A DNA stretch of 64,000 nucleotides from DASSKA01 sp963839365 (GCA_963839365.1 CAWIUT010000001.1:1178001-1242000), one strand, 5' to 3'; positions 24,289-33,312 are shown, counted from the stretch's first letter. Made by a program: numbers and translations. The notes: a model not told the origin generated them from the letters alone.

Positions 24289-26259
24289 TCACCAGATCCG
24301 GACCCTGTCCTCCGGGTCCAGCCACAGCCCGTCCCCGGGCCGGGTCGCGAACGCCTCGTGGAACTCGTCGAGGTTGCGGGCGATGTTCGCGCGGAACTCC
24401 TCCGGGCTGTGCGGGTCCACGGTGAGCAGCTGGAGCATCTGCTCCTTGCGGCGCTTGGACCGCCAGACGTGGGCGTAGTTCAAGAACAGCCGTTGCACCC
24501 CGGTCAGACCGTCCCGCACGGGCGGCTCGGCGCCGTCCAGGCTGACCAGGTAGGCCTTGTAGGCGATGGTCAGCCCACCGAGGTCGCCGATGTTCTCCCC
24601 CACGGTGAGCGCGCCGTTCACGTGCTCGCCCGGCAGCTGACGGGGCTGGAACCCGTCGTACTGCTTGATGAGCTTCTCGGCCCGCCCCTCGAACGCCATG
24701 CGGTCCGCCTCGACCCACCACTCGTTCATGTTGCCGTGCTCGTCGTACTGCGAGCCCTGGTCGTCGAAGCCGTGGCCGACCTCGTGGCCGATCACCGAGC
24801 CGATCCCGCCGTAGTTCTCGGCGTCGTCCGCCTCGGGGTCGAAGAACGGCTTGCGCAAGATGCCGGCCGGGAAGCAGATCTCGTTGGTGACCGGGTTGTA
24901 GTAGGCGTTCACGGTCTGCGGCAGCATCAGCCACTCGTCCCGGTCCACCGGCCCGCCGACCTTGCGCAGCTCGCGGTCGGTCTCGAACGCGGCCGCCCGG
25001 CGGGCGTTGCCCACCAGGTCGCCGGGGACCGCCCGGAGGGCGGAGTAGTCGCGCCACTTGTTCGGGTAGCCGATCTTGGGCAGGAACGTCTCGAGCTTGT
25101 CGAAGGCACGCTTCTTGGTGTCCTCGCCCATCCAGTCCAGGTCGGTGATGCTCTGCCGGTAGGCGCGCAGCAGGTTCGCCACCAGCTCCTCCATCATCGC
25201 CTTCGACGACGGCGGGAAGTGTCGGGCGACGTACTGCTCGCCGACCGCCTCACCGATGGCGGCCTCGACGAAGGAACCGGCCCGCTTCCAGCGGGCCCGC
25301 AGCTCCGGGGTGCCGTTCAGGGTCTTGCCGTAGAAGTCGAAGTTCTCCTGCACGAAGGCCGAGGACAGGTACGGCGCGAACGCGTGGACCACCCGGATCG
25401 CCGCCCAGACCTTCCAGTCGTCGAGGGCGCTCTCCTCCAGCACCGTGGACAGGTGCTCCAGGTAGCTGGGCTGGCGGACCACCACCTCGGCCAGGACGCG
25501 GTCGGCCAGGGCCCCGTCGCCCCCGCCCAGCGCCTCGGCCCAGGCCCCCCACGGGAACGACGGCGCGAGCCCGGCGAGGTCGTCGGCCGTGGTGAGGTTG
25601 TAGGTGCGCAGCACCTCGCGGGTCTCGGCGCGGTCCCAGTGGCCCTCGGCGAGCCGGGTCTCCACGGCCAGCACCCGACCGGCCGCGGTCTGCGGTTCCG
25701 GGTAGCCGGCCAGCCCGAACATCGCGGTCAGGTGCCGAAGGTAGGTCTCGCGCACCTCGGCGAACTTGTCCTCGAGGTAGTAGGACTTGTCAGGCAGCCC
25801 GAGCCCACCCTGCATGACGTTGAACAGGTAGCGCTGCGAGTCCTTGTCGTCCGGCTTGACGTAGGCCCCGAAGAAGCCACCGCCGCCCTCGCGCTCCAGT
25901 CCGGCCACGAAGGCGACCAGCGCGTCCTTCGACTCGATCCCGGCGAGCGTGTCGAGGTCGCCTCGGATCGGGTCCGCGCCGAGCCGCTCGGCCCGGTCCT
26001 CGTCCATGAAGCTGGTGTAGAGGTCGGCGATCTTCGCCGCGTTGCTGCCCGGCTCGTGCGCGCCGGCGGCCAGCTCCTCGATGATCGCGTGGACCTCCTG
26101 CTCGGAGAGGTCGCGAAGGACGGCGAACGCCCCCCAGGCGGACCGGTCCTGGGGGATCTCCACGGTCTCGAGCCACTTTCCGTTCACGTGGCCGAACAGG
26201 TCGTCCTGGGGGCGGACCGAGGGGTCCATGCCGTCCCTGGCGTCGTCGAGGATCGTCAT
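24289..26259 (-). CDS. M13-family zinc metallopeptidase (neprilysin/PepO-like)
   Basis: This zinc peptidase has 656 residues from ATG 26259. The zinc-binding motif HEVGH is at about residue 491 (SVIGHEVGHGFDDQGSQYD). The third ligand lies in GENIGDLGGL, and substrate-binding NAYYNP corresponds to the family NAFYxP motif. The C-terminus VRIW matches the usual family ending. There is no signal peptide, so it is cytoplasmic like Lactococcus PepO. It cleaves oligopeptides on the amino side of hydrophobic residues. It converges with glutathione peroxidase and is divergent from the LigD-like gene. Confidence 0.93.
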   Translation of the reverse strand: MTILDDARDGMDPSVRPQDDLFGHVNGKWLETVEIPQDRSAWGAFAVLRDLSEQEVHAIIEELAAGAHEPGSNAAKIADLYTSFMDEDRAERLGADPIRGDLDTLAGIESKDALVAFVAGLEREGGGGFFGAYVKPDDKDSQRYLFNVMQGGLGLPDKSYYLEDKFAEVRETYLRHLTAMFGLAGYPEPQTAAGRVLAVETRLAEGHWDRAETREVLRTYNLTTADDLAGLAPSFPWGAWAEALGGGDGALADRVLAEVVVRQPSYLEHLSTVLEESALDDWKVWAAIRVVHAFAPYLSSAFVQENFDFYGKTLNGTPELRARWKRAGSFVEAAIGEAVGEQYVARHFPPSSKAMMEELVANLLRAYRQSITDLDWMGEDTKKRAFDKLETFLPKIGYPNKWRDYSALRAVPGDLVGNARRAAAFETDRELRKVGGPVDRDEWLMLPQTVNAYYNPVTNEICFPAGILRKPFFDPEADDAENYGGIGSVIGHEVGHGFDDQGSQYDEHGNMNEWWVEADRMAFEGRAEKLIKQYDGFQPRQLPGEHVNGALTVGENIGDLGGLTIAYKAYLVSLDGAEPPVRDGLTGVQRLFLNYAHVWRSKRRKEQMLQLLTVDPHSPEEFRANIARNLDEFHEAFATRPGDGLWLDPEDRVRIW

Positions 26260-26300
26260 TGGCTCACCATAGCCGGGGCCGGTCTGGGTAGAAGGGGGCC

Positions 26301-27932
26301 ATGGCACGTTCCCGGAAGGCCCGCGAGGGCGTCCGCGAGGAGCCGCTCGCGTCGTACCGCAGCAAGCGGGACTTCACGCGCACGCCGGAGCCGTCCGGCA
26401 CCCCGCGGACGGCGGGACAGAGCCAGGCACGCCGGTTCGTGGTCCAGCGCCACCGGGCCCGCCGGCTGCACTACGACCTGCGGTTCGAGGTCGACGGCGT
26501 GCTTGCCAGCTGGGCGGTGCCCAAGGGGCCGACCCTCGACCCGGCGGTACGCCGGATGGCGGTGCACGTCGAGGACCACCCGATGGAGTACATCGACTTC
26601 GAGGGCGTGATCCCCGCCGGGGAGTACGGCGGAGGAGACGTGATCGTCTGGGACACCGGCACCTGGGCGCCGCACGCCACCGACGACCCGGCACAGGCGA
26701 TCGCGGCAGGTGAGCTGCACGCGGACATGGACGGCGAGAAGCTGAAGGGCCGGCTGGTGCTGGTGCGGCGGGGCGGCCCCGCCGACGGCTCCGACAAGGA
26801 GCAGTGGCTGCTGGTGCACAAGCACGACGACGCGGCGGTGCCCGGCTGGGACCCGGAGGACCACCCCCGCTCGGTGCTGAGCGGCCGCACCAACGAGGAG
26901 GTGAAGGCCGACCCCGACCGGATGTGGCGCTCGGACCTGCCCGCGGCACAGGCGTCGGTCTCGTTGCGCGCCCCGGAGGTGGAGGCCCCGACCGAGGAGG
27001 AGCTGGTCGCACTGGACGCGCTCGGCGACGGCGGTACCTGGGAGGTGTTCGGCCGTCAGCTGCGGGTCACCAACCTGGACCGGGTGCTGTTCGGTTCCGC
27101 GCCGCACAAGCGGCAGGTGACCAAGCGGGACCTGGTGCGTTACGCGGCCCGGATCGCGCCGACGGTGCTGCCCTACCTGGCCGGCCGGGCGCTGAACATG
27201 CACCGCTTCCCCAACGGCGCCGGTGAGAAGGGCTTCTGGCACAAGCAGCTGCCGGCGCACGCGCCGGACTGGCTGCCGCGCTGGGAGAACCTGGAGGCCG
27301 ACCCGGGCGAGACCACGACCTACCTGGTCGTCGACGAGCCGGCGGCGCTGGTGTGGGCGGCCAACTTCGGGGCGCTGGAGTGGCATCCCTGGACCTCCGA
27401 GGTCGACCAGCCGCACCTCCCGTCGTACGCGCTGGTCGACATCGACCCGGGCTCCAAGACCTCCTGGGAGGAGGTGCTCACCCTGGCCCGGCTGCACCGG
27501 ACCGCGTTCGAGCACCTCGGTGTGGTGGCCCGGCCGAAGGTGACCGGGCGGCGCGGCATCCAGATCTGGGTGCCGATCGGCCGGGGCCCGGGCTTCGAGG
27601 AGACCCGAGCGTGGGTGGAGCGGCTGTCCAAGACCGTGGGCGCCACCGTGCCGGAGCTGGTCAGCTGGAAGTGGGAGGTCCGTGAGCGGCGCGGCCTGGC
27701 CCGACTGGACTTCACCCAGAACGCGGTCAACAAGACCCTGGTGGCGCCGTACAGTCCTCGCGCGTCAGCCGGCGGGCCGGTGTCGGTGCCGCTGGAGTGG
27801 GACGAGCTCGACGACCCGGACCTGCGACCGGACCGGTTCACGGTGCACACCGTGCTGGACCGGATCGCGAAGCGTGGTGACCCGTTCCGGGCGCTGCTCG
27901 GCGTCGACCAGGCCCTGCCGCCGATCACCTGA
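26301..27932 (+). CDS. LigD-like protein: 3'-phosphoesterase + primase/polymerase, no ligase domain
   Basis: This 543-residue protein belongs to the NHEJ LigD group. Residues about 40-175 are the 3'-phosphoesterase domain: RFVVQRHRARRLHYDLRFE, SWAVPKGPTLDP, then VEDHPMEYIDFEGVIPAGEYG. Residues about 245-543 are the archaeo-eukaryotic primase-type polymerase: NLDRVLF, HRFPNGAGEKGFWHKQ, the catalytic ALVDIDPG aspartates, and KVTGRRGIQIWVPI. The ATP-dependent ligase domain found in Mycobacterium LigD is absent, so a separate ligase must act with it if end-joining is functional. No Ku gene is in the window. Domain order is phosphoesterase first, polymerase second. Confidence 0.88.
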   Translation: MARSRKAREGVREEPLASYRSKRDFTRTPEPSGTPRTAGQSQARRFVVQRHRARRLHYDLRFEVDGVLASWAVPKGPTLDPAVRRMAVHVEDHPMEYIDFEGVIPAGEYGGGDVIVWDTGTWAPHATDDPAQAIAAGELHADMDGEKLKGRLVLVRRGGPADGSDKEQWLLVHKHDDAAVPGWDPEDHPRSVLSGRTNEEVKADPDRMWRSDLPAAQASVSLRAPEVEAPTEEELVALDALGDGGTWEVFGRQLRVTNLDRVLFGSAPHKRQVTKRDLVRYAARIAPTVLPYLAGRALNMHRFPNGAGEKGFWHKQLPAHAPDWLPRWENLEADPGETTTYLVVDEPAALVWAANFGALEWHPWTSEVDQPHLPSYALVDIDPGSKTSWEEVLTLARLHRTAFEHLGVVARPKVTGRRGIQIWVPIGRGPGFEETRAWVERLSKTVGATVPELVSWKWEVRERRGLARLDFTQNAVNKTLVAPYSPRASAGGPVSVPLEWDELDDPDLRPDRFTVHTVLDRIAKRGDPFRALLGVDQALPPIT

Positions 27933-27970
27933 CCACCGTCACAAATGAGCTGAGGGAGAAGGAGCACCGA

Positions 27971-28249
27971 ATGGTGGATGTCACCGACAACTCGCAGAGC
28001 AGCCGCTTCGAGGCGCGCACCGACGACGGCCGGCTGGCCGGGATCGCGCAGTACCGGCGCGAGGACGAGGTGCTCGTCCTCACCCACACGGAGGTCGACG
28101 ACGCCCATGAGGGTGAGGGCATCGGATCCGCGCTGGCCTCGGGCGCGCTGGACCGGGTGCGCGCCGATGGGTTGCGGGTGAAGGTGGAGTGCCCGTTCAT
28201 CGAGGGCTACGTCGAGCGGCATCCGGACTACCGGGACCTGCTGGTCTGA
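27971..28249 (+). CDS. Small GNAT-like N-acetyltransferase (YjdJ type)
   Basis: This 92-residue single-domain protein matches the short GNAT-like YjdJ/NATD1 family. Features are DDGRLAGIAQYRREDEVLVLTHTEV, the acetyl-CoA loop HEGEGIGSALASGALDRVR, and the C-terminal CPFIEGYVERHPDY. The acceptor is unknown for the family. GAGGGAGAAGGAG just upstream is a strong ribosome-binding site. It follows the LigD-like gene by 38 bases and probably shares its transcript, and it converges with the quinone oxidoreductase. Confidence 0.85.
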   Translation: MVDVTDNSQSSRFEARTDDGRLAGIAQYRREDEVLVLTHTEVDDAHEGEGIGSALASGALDRVRADGLRVKVECPFIEGYVERHPDYRDLLV

Positions 28250-28259
28250 CCTCCGCGGG

Positions 28260-29222
28260 TCACTCGCGCAGCAGCACCACGGACTTCCCGAGGGTGCGGC
28301 GCTGCTCCATGTCGCGAAGCGCGGTGGTGACCTCCTCCATCGGGTAGGTCGCACCCACGGGAGGGGCGACGACGCCGGCGCGGACCATCGGCAGCAGCTC
28401 CTCCCACTGGCGCCGCATGAAGCCGGGCTCAGCCATGGCGTGGTGGCCCCATCCGACGCCCCGCACGTCGATGTTGTTCAGGAGCAGCCGGTTCACCTTC
28501 ACCTGCGGGATCTCCCCGGAGGTGAACCCGAGCACCAGCAGCCGGTCGAGCGGGGCAAGGGCCCGCAGCGAGTCGGTCAGGTCGCCGCCCACCACGTCGA
28601 CGACCACGTTGACCGGGCCGGTGAGCTCCCGGACCGAGGCGAGAAAGCCGTCGCGGAGCACCACCTCGTCGGCTCCGGCCCCGCGGGCGAAGTCCGCCTT
28701 CTCCGGCGTGGAGACCACACCGACGGTCCGGGCGCCGTACCCCTTGGCCACTTGGAGGCTGGCGGTGCCCAACCCGCCGGCTGCTCCGTGCACCAGCACC
28801 GTCTCGCCGGCACGCAGGCCAGCCCGGGTGCCCAGCGCGAACTGGGCGGTCAGGTAGTTCATCGGCAGCGCCGCGCCCTGCGCGAACGAGACGCCGTCGG
28901 GCAGGGGGAACACGGCCTCCGGGTCGACGGCCACGGTCTCGGCACCTCCGCCGTACGGCAGGCAGCAGGCCACCCGGTCCCCGGACGCGAAGCCGGACCC
29001 GCCCGGCGCCTGCCGCACCACCCCGGCGAAGTCGACCCCGAGGCAGAACGGCAGCTCGGGCTTGAGCTGGTACTCGCCCCGCGTCTGCAGCAGGTCGGGC
29101 CAGCTGATGCCGAGCGCGTGCACGTCGACGAGCACCTGCCCGTCGGCGGCACCCGGCTCCGGCACCTCGACGATCCGCACTCCGCTCGGACCCTCGAGGT
29201 CGACCACGTGGACTGCTCGCAT
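28260..29222 (-). CDS. NADPH:quinone-oxidoreductase-like protein (zinc-less MDR family)
   Basis: This medium-chain dehydrogenase/reductase has 320 residues. The GroES-like N-terminal domain has GISWPDLLQTRGEYQLKPELPF and GVDFAGVV. The Rossmann domain has LVHGAAGGLGTASLQVAKGYGA, the NADPH-binding glycine motif typical of quinone oxidoreductases, and no catalytic zinc cysteines. It probably reduces quinones or enones. The second of two close ATGs (29222) is chosen because AAGGGAG lies six bases before it, whereas it abuts the first. It is divergent from the GAF-ANTAR regulator. Confidence 0.88.
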   Translation of the reverse strand: MRAVHVVDLEGPSGVRIVEVPEPGAADGQVLVDVHALGISWPDLLQTRGEYQLKPELPFCLGVDFAGVVRQAPGGSGFASGDRVACCLPYGGGAETVAVDPEAVFPLPDGVSFAQGAALPMNYLTAQFALGTRAGLRAGETVLVHGAAGGLGTASLQVAKGYGARTVGVVSTPEKADFARGAGADEVVLRDGFLASVRELTGPVNVVVDVVGGDLTDSLRALAPLDRLLVLGFTSGEIPQVKVNRLLLNNIDVRGVGWGHHAMAEPGFMRRQWEELLPMVRAGVVAPPVGATYPMEEVTTALRDMEQRRTLGKSVVLLRE

Positions 29223-29381
29223 GCACATCTCCCTTGGGCGCTCGCGGTACCGTCCGAGTATGCCCGGCCGGGAACCATCGACCGCCGGGGGTCACAATGA
29301 TGCTTCGCGCGCCTCGGGGGAGCGGGGTGGCGCAGCACCGAGGGAGAGTGAGGCCAGGCTGCTCGGCAGCCGGACAGCATC

Positions 29382-30179
29382 ATGAGCGATCCGAACAAGG
29401 GACTCGACACCGAGTCCGTGAATGTGGAACCGTCCCAGAACCCCTCAGCGGCCCGAGGAGGTACGCCGAGCCAGGGGGTGCAGCCGCCCAGCGCAGAGAC
29501 CGCCGCCTTGTTCCGGGGCCTGGCCCAGATCGTCTATGCCGCCGAGGACTTCGACGAGGTGTACTCCTCGCTGTGCAAGGCAGCGCCGGCCCTGATCACC
29601 GGGTGCGACCACGCCAGCCTGATGCTCGTGAGCAACGGCCGTTTCGTGACCGCAGCGGCCAGCGACGAGATCGCGGAGCGTGTCGACGGCTTCGAGCGGG
29701 AGCTCGGCGAAGGCCCCTGCGTGGATGCCGTGAGCAACGAGGCGGCCTACGTCGACCCCTCGCTGGAAGAGGACGCCCGCTGGCCGAAGCTGGCTGCCCG
29801 GGTGGTCAAGGAGACCCCGGTGCGCGGCATGGCCGGCTTCCGGCTGCTGGTGGACGACCAGAAGGTGGGGGCGCTCAACCTGTTCTCCGACACCCCCGGG
29901 AGCCTCACCGAGCTGTCGGTCAACGAAGGCGCCGTGGTCGGCTCCTTCGTCTCGATGGCCCTGCTCGCGGCGAACCGTCGGCACGCTGCCTCGTCGCTAC
30001 GCCGCGGCCTGGAGAGCAACCGGGAGATCGGCAAGGCCGTCGGCCTGATGATGGCCTTCCACAAGATCGACGACCAGTCCGCCCTGGAGGTGCTGCGCAA
30101 GGCCTCCCAGGACATGAACCTCAAGCTCGCCGAGGTGGCCCGCGAGTTCGTCGCGCACCACAACACCCGACGCGCCTGA
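29382..30179 (+). CDS. GAF and ANTAR domain regulator
   Basis: This is a 265-residue signalling protein. A disordered N-terminus (1-40) precedes a GAF sensor domain (about 45-185), with VYAAEDFDEVYSSLCKAAPALITGCDHASLML and GPCVDAVSNEAAYV. A C-terminal ANTAR RNA-binding domain (about 200-258) has SNREIGKAVGLMMAFHKIDDQSALEVLRKASQ. ANTAR proteins act as antiterminators by binding paired hairpins in leader RNAs. GAF ligands vary, and none can be assigned here. A second protein of the same architecture is encoded at 58528. It is followed by signal peptidase I. Confidence 0.9.
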   Translation: MSDPNKGLDTESVNVEPSQNPSAARGGTPSQGVQPPSAETAALFRGLAQIVYAAEDFDEVYSSLCKAAPALITGCDHASLMLVSNGRFVTAAASDEIAERVDGFERELGEGPCVDAVSNEAAYVDPSLEEDARWPKLAARVVKETPVRGMAGFRLLVDDQKVGALNLFSDTPGSLTELSVNEGAVVGSFVSMALLAANRRHAASSLRRGLESNREIGKAVGLMMAFHKIDDQSALEVLRKASQDMNLKLAEVAREFVAHHNTRRA

Positions 30180-30211
30180 GCCTGGCGAGCGAGCTGGTAC
30201 GACGTACCGCC

Positions 30212-30877
30212 GTGGCACCCGCCGGAAGCCGCCGGCCCTGGTGGCGGGAGGTCGCGTGGGTGGTCGTGTTCGCCGTGGCGCTGACGGTGCTGCTCAAGAC
30301 CTTCGTGGCGCAGATGTTCTTCGTGCCGTCGGGCTCGATGCGCCCACTGCTCATCCGGCACGACCACATCCTGGTCCAGAAGATCTCCTACTGGACCGGT
30401 GACGTGCAGCGCGGCGACGTCGTGGTCTTCGACGACCCCGGCGGCCGGTGGCTGAAGGCCGAGGGCAGCGCCCCTCTGGCCCCGGTCCAGCGCGTGCTGG
30501 CCACGCTCGGCCTCTACCCGACCGACGACCACCTGGTGAAGCGGGTGATCGGCGTCGGCGGGGACCACGTCCACTGCTGTGACGCCCGGGGCCGGATCAC
30601 GGTCAACGGGGTGCCCCTCGACGAGAAGAGCTACCTCATCCACGGCGCCCGGTCGTCGGTCCAGCCCTTCGACGTGGTGGTCCCCCGCGGACGGCTGTGG
30701 GTGATGGGCGACAACCGTCCGGACAGCGCCGACTCCCGGGCCCACCAGGAGCTGCCGGGCCACGGAACGGTGCCGGTCAAGGACGTCGTGGGCAAGGTCT
30801 GGGCGGTCGTGTGGCCGCTGGAGCGCAGCCACCTGCTGCACCGGCCGGCGGCGTTCGACCAGCCGGGTCTCGGCTGA
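30212..30877 (+). CDS. lepB: Signal peptidase I
   Basis: This membrane-bound protease removes signal peptides from secreted proteins. From the GTG at 30212 it has 221 residues: one N-terminal membrane helix (14-32), then the catalytic domain. Nucleophile Ser42 lies in FFVPSGSMRP and general base Lys110 in HLVKRVIGVGGD. The last box is VMGDNRPDSADSR. The start is uncertain because the frame is open far upstream and no strong ribosome-binding site is visible; a CTG at 30182 is an alternative. It starts 32 bases after the GAF-ANTAR gene and is probably co-transcribed with it. Confidence 0.9.
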   Translation: MAPAGSRRPWWREVAWVVVFAVALTVLLKTFVAQMFFVPSGSMRPLLIRHDHILVQKISYWTGDVQRGDVVVFDDPGGRWLKAEGSAPLAPVQRVLATLGLYPTDDHLVKRVIGVGGDHVHCCDARGRITVNGVPLDEKSYLIHGARSSVQPFDVVVPRGRLWVMGDNRPDSADSRAHQELPGHGTVPVKDVVGKVWAVVWPLERSHLLHRPAAFDQPGLG

Positions 30878-31064
30878 GGCCTCGGAAAGGACCATCGGCA
30901 CCTCCGGCCCGGGACCGGCTGGGGGAAACGTCGGACCTGTCAGGACCTTCAGCGAGCCGCGCTGGGACCTCCGTCCCTTATGCCCACCCCGGCGCCGGGA
31001 GAAGAGTTGGCAACGTCAAGAACAAGCCGCCGAGCAGGCGGCCATCCCAAGAGAGGTGAATCAG

Positions 31065-31649
31065 ATGCGCCGCAGAACGCTCGACGCGCTCCTGGCCACC
31101 AGTGGCTTGATCGTTGCCGTCGTCCTTCTCGCCGCCGGTGGGCTGCTGACCTGGGCGCACAGCTTCGTGAACAACCAGGTGACCAGCCAGCTGACGGCCC
31201 AGCAGATCTACTTTCCCGCCAAGGGCAGCGACTCGCTGAACGACCCGGCCATCAAGCCCTACCTGGAGCAGTACGCCGGTCAGCAGCTGACCAACGGCGC
31301 ACAGGCCAAGGCCTGGGCCGACCACTACATCGCCGTGCACATCACCGAGATGTCCGGCGGCAAGACCTACGCCCAGCTGAGCTCGGCCTCGATGGCCGAC
31401 CCGACCAACACCAAGCTGGCCGGCCTGGTGCAGACCGTGTTCCGCGGCGAGACGCTGCGCGGCCTGCTGCTCAACAGCTACGCGTTCTGGAAGATGGGCC
31501 AGATCGCCATGTACGGCGCGATCGCCTCGTTCATCGGCGCCGGCATCATGCTGCTGCTGAGCCTGGCCGGGTTCGCCCACATCCGGCGGGTCCCGGAGAC
31601 CGAGGAGGTCATCCCGGGTAGCCGCGAGCGCCCGCACGCCACGGTCTGA
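31065..31649 (+). CDS. Hypothetical membrane protein with two helices (194 aa)
   Basis: This 194-residue protein has an N-terminal helix (TSGLIVAVVLLAAGGLLTWA), an extracytoplasmic loop of about 110 residues rich in Gln/Ala/Asn, and a second helix (MYGAIASFIGAGIMLLLSLAGF) before a short cytoplasmic tail. I recognise it as a conserved actinobacterial type but no function is known. ATG 31065 is chosen because GAGAGG is eight bases upstream; a GTG nine bases earlier overlaps that site. A strong hairpin terminator follows. A 6-base stem (31027-31043) lies in the leader. Confidence 0.75.
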   Translation: MRRRTLDALLATSGLIVAVVLLAAGGLLTWAHSFVNNQVTSQLTAQQIYFPAKGSDSLNDPAIKPYLEQYAGQQLTNGAQAKAWADHYIAVHITEMSGGKTYAQLSSASMADPTNTKLAGLVQTVFRGETLRGLLLNSYAFWKMGQIAMYGAIASFIGAGIMLLLSLAGFAHIRRVPETEEVIPGSRERPHATV

Positions 31650-31677
31650 CCGCCGGCGTCTGATCCACCCACGGTTC

Positions 31678-31705
31678 AGGGGCCCGGGCATCCTCCCGGG
31701 CCCCT
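31678..31705 (+). terminator. Strong hairpin terminator
   Basis: AGGGGCCCGGG-CATCCT-CCCGGGCCCCT is a perfect 11-base stem with a 6-base loop. It lies 28 bases after the membrane protein stop and also serves the convergent enoyl-CoA hydratase gene. No U-tract follows, as is common in high-GC actinobacteria. Confidence 0.75.
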
Positions 31706-31736
31706 GCTCCATGCCCGCACCACCGGCCCCCAGGGT

Positions 31737-32525
31737 TCACGTCTCGAAGGCACCGTGCCGGCCGGCCCCGCCGGCGAACCGCGCCGCCCCCTCACCAGCA
31801 TCGGCGGCCAGCGACTGCCTGCCGACGGAGAGCTCGAACGCCATCGCCTGGTCGAGGTCGCGACCCTCCTGGTGCAGCACCGAGCGGCGGTCGTTGCGCA
31901 GGCAGCTCTGTGGGAACCGGCTCAGCTCGTTCGCGAGCCGTTCGGCGGCCGACCGCGCCTCACCGGGCGGTACGACGCGGTTGGCCAGCCCGAACGACAA
32001 CGCTTCCGCGGCGTCGACCGGTCGCCCGGTGAGGATCATGTCCATCGCCCGGCCGGCCCCGATGAGCCGGGGCAGCCGCACGGTGCCGCCGTCGACGAGC
32101 GGCACGCCCCAGCGCCGGCAGAAGACGCCGAAGACCGCGTCCCGGGCGGCTATCCGCAGGTCACACCACAGCGCCAGCTCGAGGCCGCCGGCGACGGCGT
32201 ACCCCTCCACGGCCGCGAGCACCGGCTTGGTGAGCCGCATCCGGGTCGGGCCCATCGGGCCGGCTCCGTCCTCGGCGACCCGGTTGCGCCGCTCTGTGCC
32301 GAGCGCCTTCAGGTCCGCCCCGGCGCAGAAGTGCTCGCCCTCACCGCACAGCACCGCAGCACTGGCGTCCCGGTCCTGGTCGAACGCGGTGAACGCGTCC
32401 ACGAGCTCGTCGGCCATCGGGGCGTCCACCGCGTTGCGCCGCTCCGAACGAGCCAGCACCACCGTGGTCACCGGCCCGCGGCGCTCCACGCGGATCGACT
32501 GGTACTGCCAGGTTCCCAGCGTCAT
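31737..32525 (-). CDS. Enoyl-CoA hydratase/isomerase family protein
   Basis: This crotonase-fold enzyme has 262 residues from ATG 32525. The first oxyanion-hole segment is EHFCAGADLKAL and the second is YAVAGGLELALWCDLRIAARDAVFG. FCRRWGVPLVDGGTVRLPRLIG follows, where the hydratase general-base glutamates usually sit; Asp and Gly are seen instead, so the reaction may be isomerase- or dehydrogenase-associated rather than classical hydration. The pathway is not evident from neighbours. The frame stays open 46 codons upstream without homology. Confidence 0.85.
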   Translation of the reverse strand: MTLGTWQYQSIRVERRGPVTTVVLARSERRNAVDAPMADELVDAFTAFDQDRDASAAVLCGEGEHFCAGADLKALGTERRNRVAEDGAGPMGPTRMRLTKPVLAAVEGYAVAGGLELALWCDLRIAARDAVFGVFCRRWGVPLVDGGTVRLPRLIGAGRAMDMILTGRPVDAAEALSFGLANRVVPPGEARSAAERLANELSRFPQSCLRNDRRSVLHQEGRDLDQAMAFELSVGRQSLAADAGEGAARFAGGAGRHGAFET

Positions 32526-32679
32526 GCTCGCCTCCGCCGACAACGACCACCCCCTCGGCGGCCGTTCCCCACGCGACCTTCGCACACCGGTGGTCCCGAT
32601 CGGCGCGCGGGCGCCCGCAACGGCTGAGTCGTGGGTCGACGTACCGTCCTGCGACGGACCCACGACCCTGGCTGTTCAG

Positions 32680-32977
32680 TCAGGCGGGGTGCGCCTGGTG
32701 GCTGCGGCGGTGACGCACTCCTGCACCGGTCGCCACGACCGCCCCCGTCAGCACCACGCCGCCGGCGGCACCGGTCAGTATCGGCACGGCCTGCCACTGG
32801 ATGCCCTGCGTGGTGGCCGCCTGGACGGTGCGCGCGTGGGTACAGCGGTGACCGGGCCGGCGTGACCTCCCAAGGGGCCACCACGTGCACGGCGTTCGCC
32901 GGCGCGGCCAGAGCGAGGGTGGCCAGACCGCTGACCACGGCCCCTGAGGCGATCCGGGTGAGCGACTTCTTGGTCAT
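32680..32977 (-). pseudogene. Frameshifted small secreted/membrane protein
   Basis: ATG 32977 has an excellent ribosome-binding site (GGAGGG, seven bases upstream) and encodes a clear signal peptide MTKKSLTRIASGAVVSGLAT...APANA. After about residue 45 the frame becomes Arg/Pro-rich nonsense. A neighbouring frame then reads TVQAATTQGIQWQAVPIL followed by a Gly/Ala/Val membrane helix, a basic RHRRSH tail and a stop at 32680. The two halves together make a sensible protein of about 95 residues with a signal peptide and one C-terminal helix. A one-base insertion or equivalent deletion near 32850 would explain it. It may be a genuine pseudogene or a sequencing error. Confidence 0.6.
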
Positions 32978-33095
32978 CGTGGGTCCCTCCTTGGTGTGTC
33001 TGGGCCCACCGACTGTCTCCTCGACGACCCGGCGCGCGCATCGGGGGAGACCCCCTCAGATCCGGGGAACCAGACCCTTACACCAGGCACGGCCC

Positions 33096-33121
33096 CCCAG
33101 AGAACGGCCCCAGAGAACGGC
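33096..33121. repeat. Tandem 13-base repeat in the gap upstream of the frameshifted gene
   Basis: CCCAGAGAACGGC occurs twice in tandem, about 120 bases before the frameshifted gene at 32977. The gap 32978-33212 otherwise shows no gene. The repeat may be an operator or just a slip duplication. Confidence 0.4.
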
Positions 33122-33212
33122 CCGCGACAGTTGCCCGAGCGGGTGCGGCACAGCGAGGGCCGGGGACCGCGTTCAGCGATCGCCCGGCCGGGAGACCCAG
33201 GATCTCCTGGTC

Positions 33213-33299
33213 TGGTGCGCGAGGGGGGAGTTGAACCCCCACGCCCTCTCGGGCACACGGACCTGAACCGTGCGCGTCTGCCTATTCCGCCACTCGCGC
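33213..33299 (-). tRNA. tRNA-Leu (anticodon CAG)
   Basis: This is an 87-base class II tRNA read on the reverse strand. The acceptor stem GCGCGAG/CTCGCGC is perfect, followed by discriminator A and an encoded CCA (33213-33216). The anticodon arm is CACGG-TTCAGGT-CCGTG with anticodon CAG, reading CUG leucine codons. The long variable arm CCCGAGAGGGC and T-arm GGGGG-TTCAACT-CCCCC are present. It stands just upstream of and divergent from fhaA, a common actinobacterial arrangement. Confidence 0.95.
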
Positions 33300-33312
33300 G
33301 AGAAGCGGGCTC

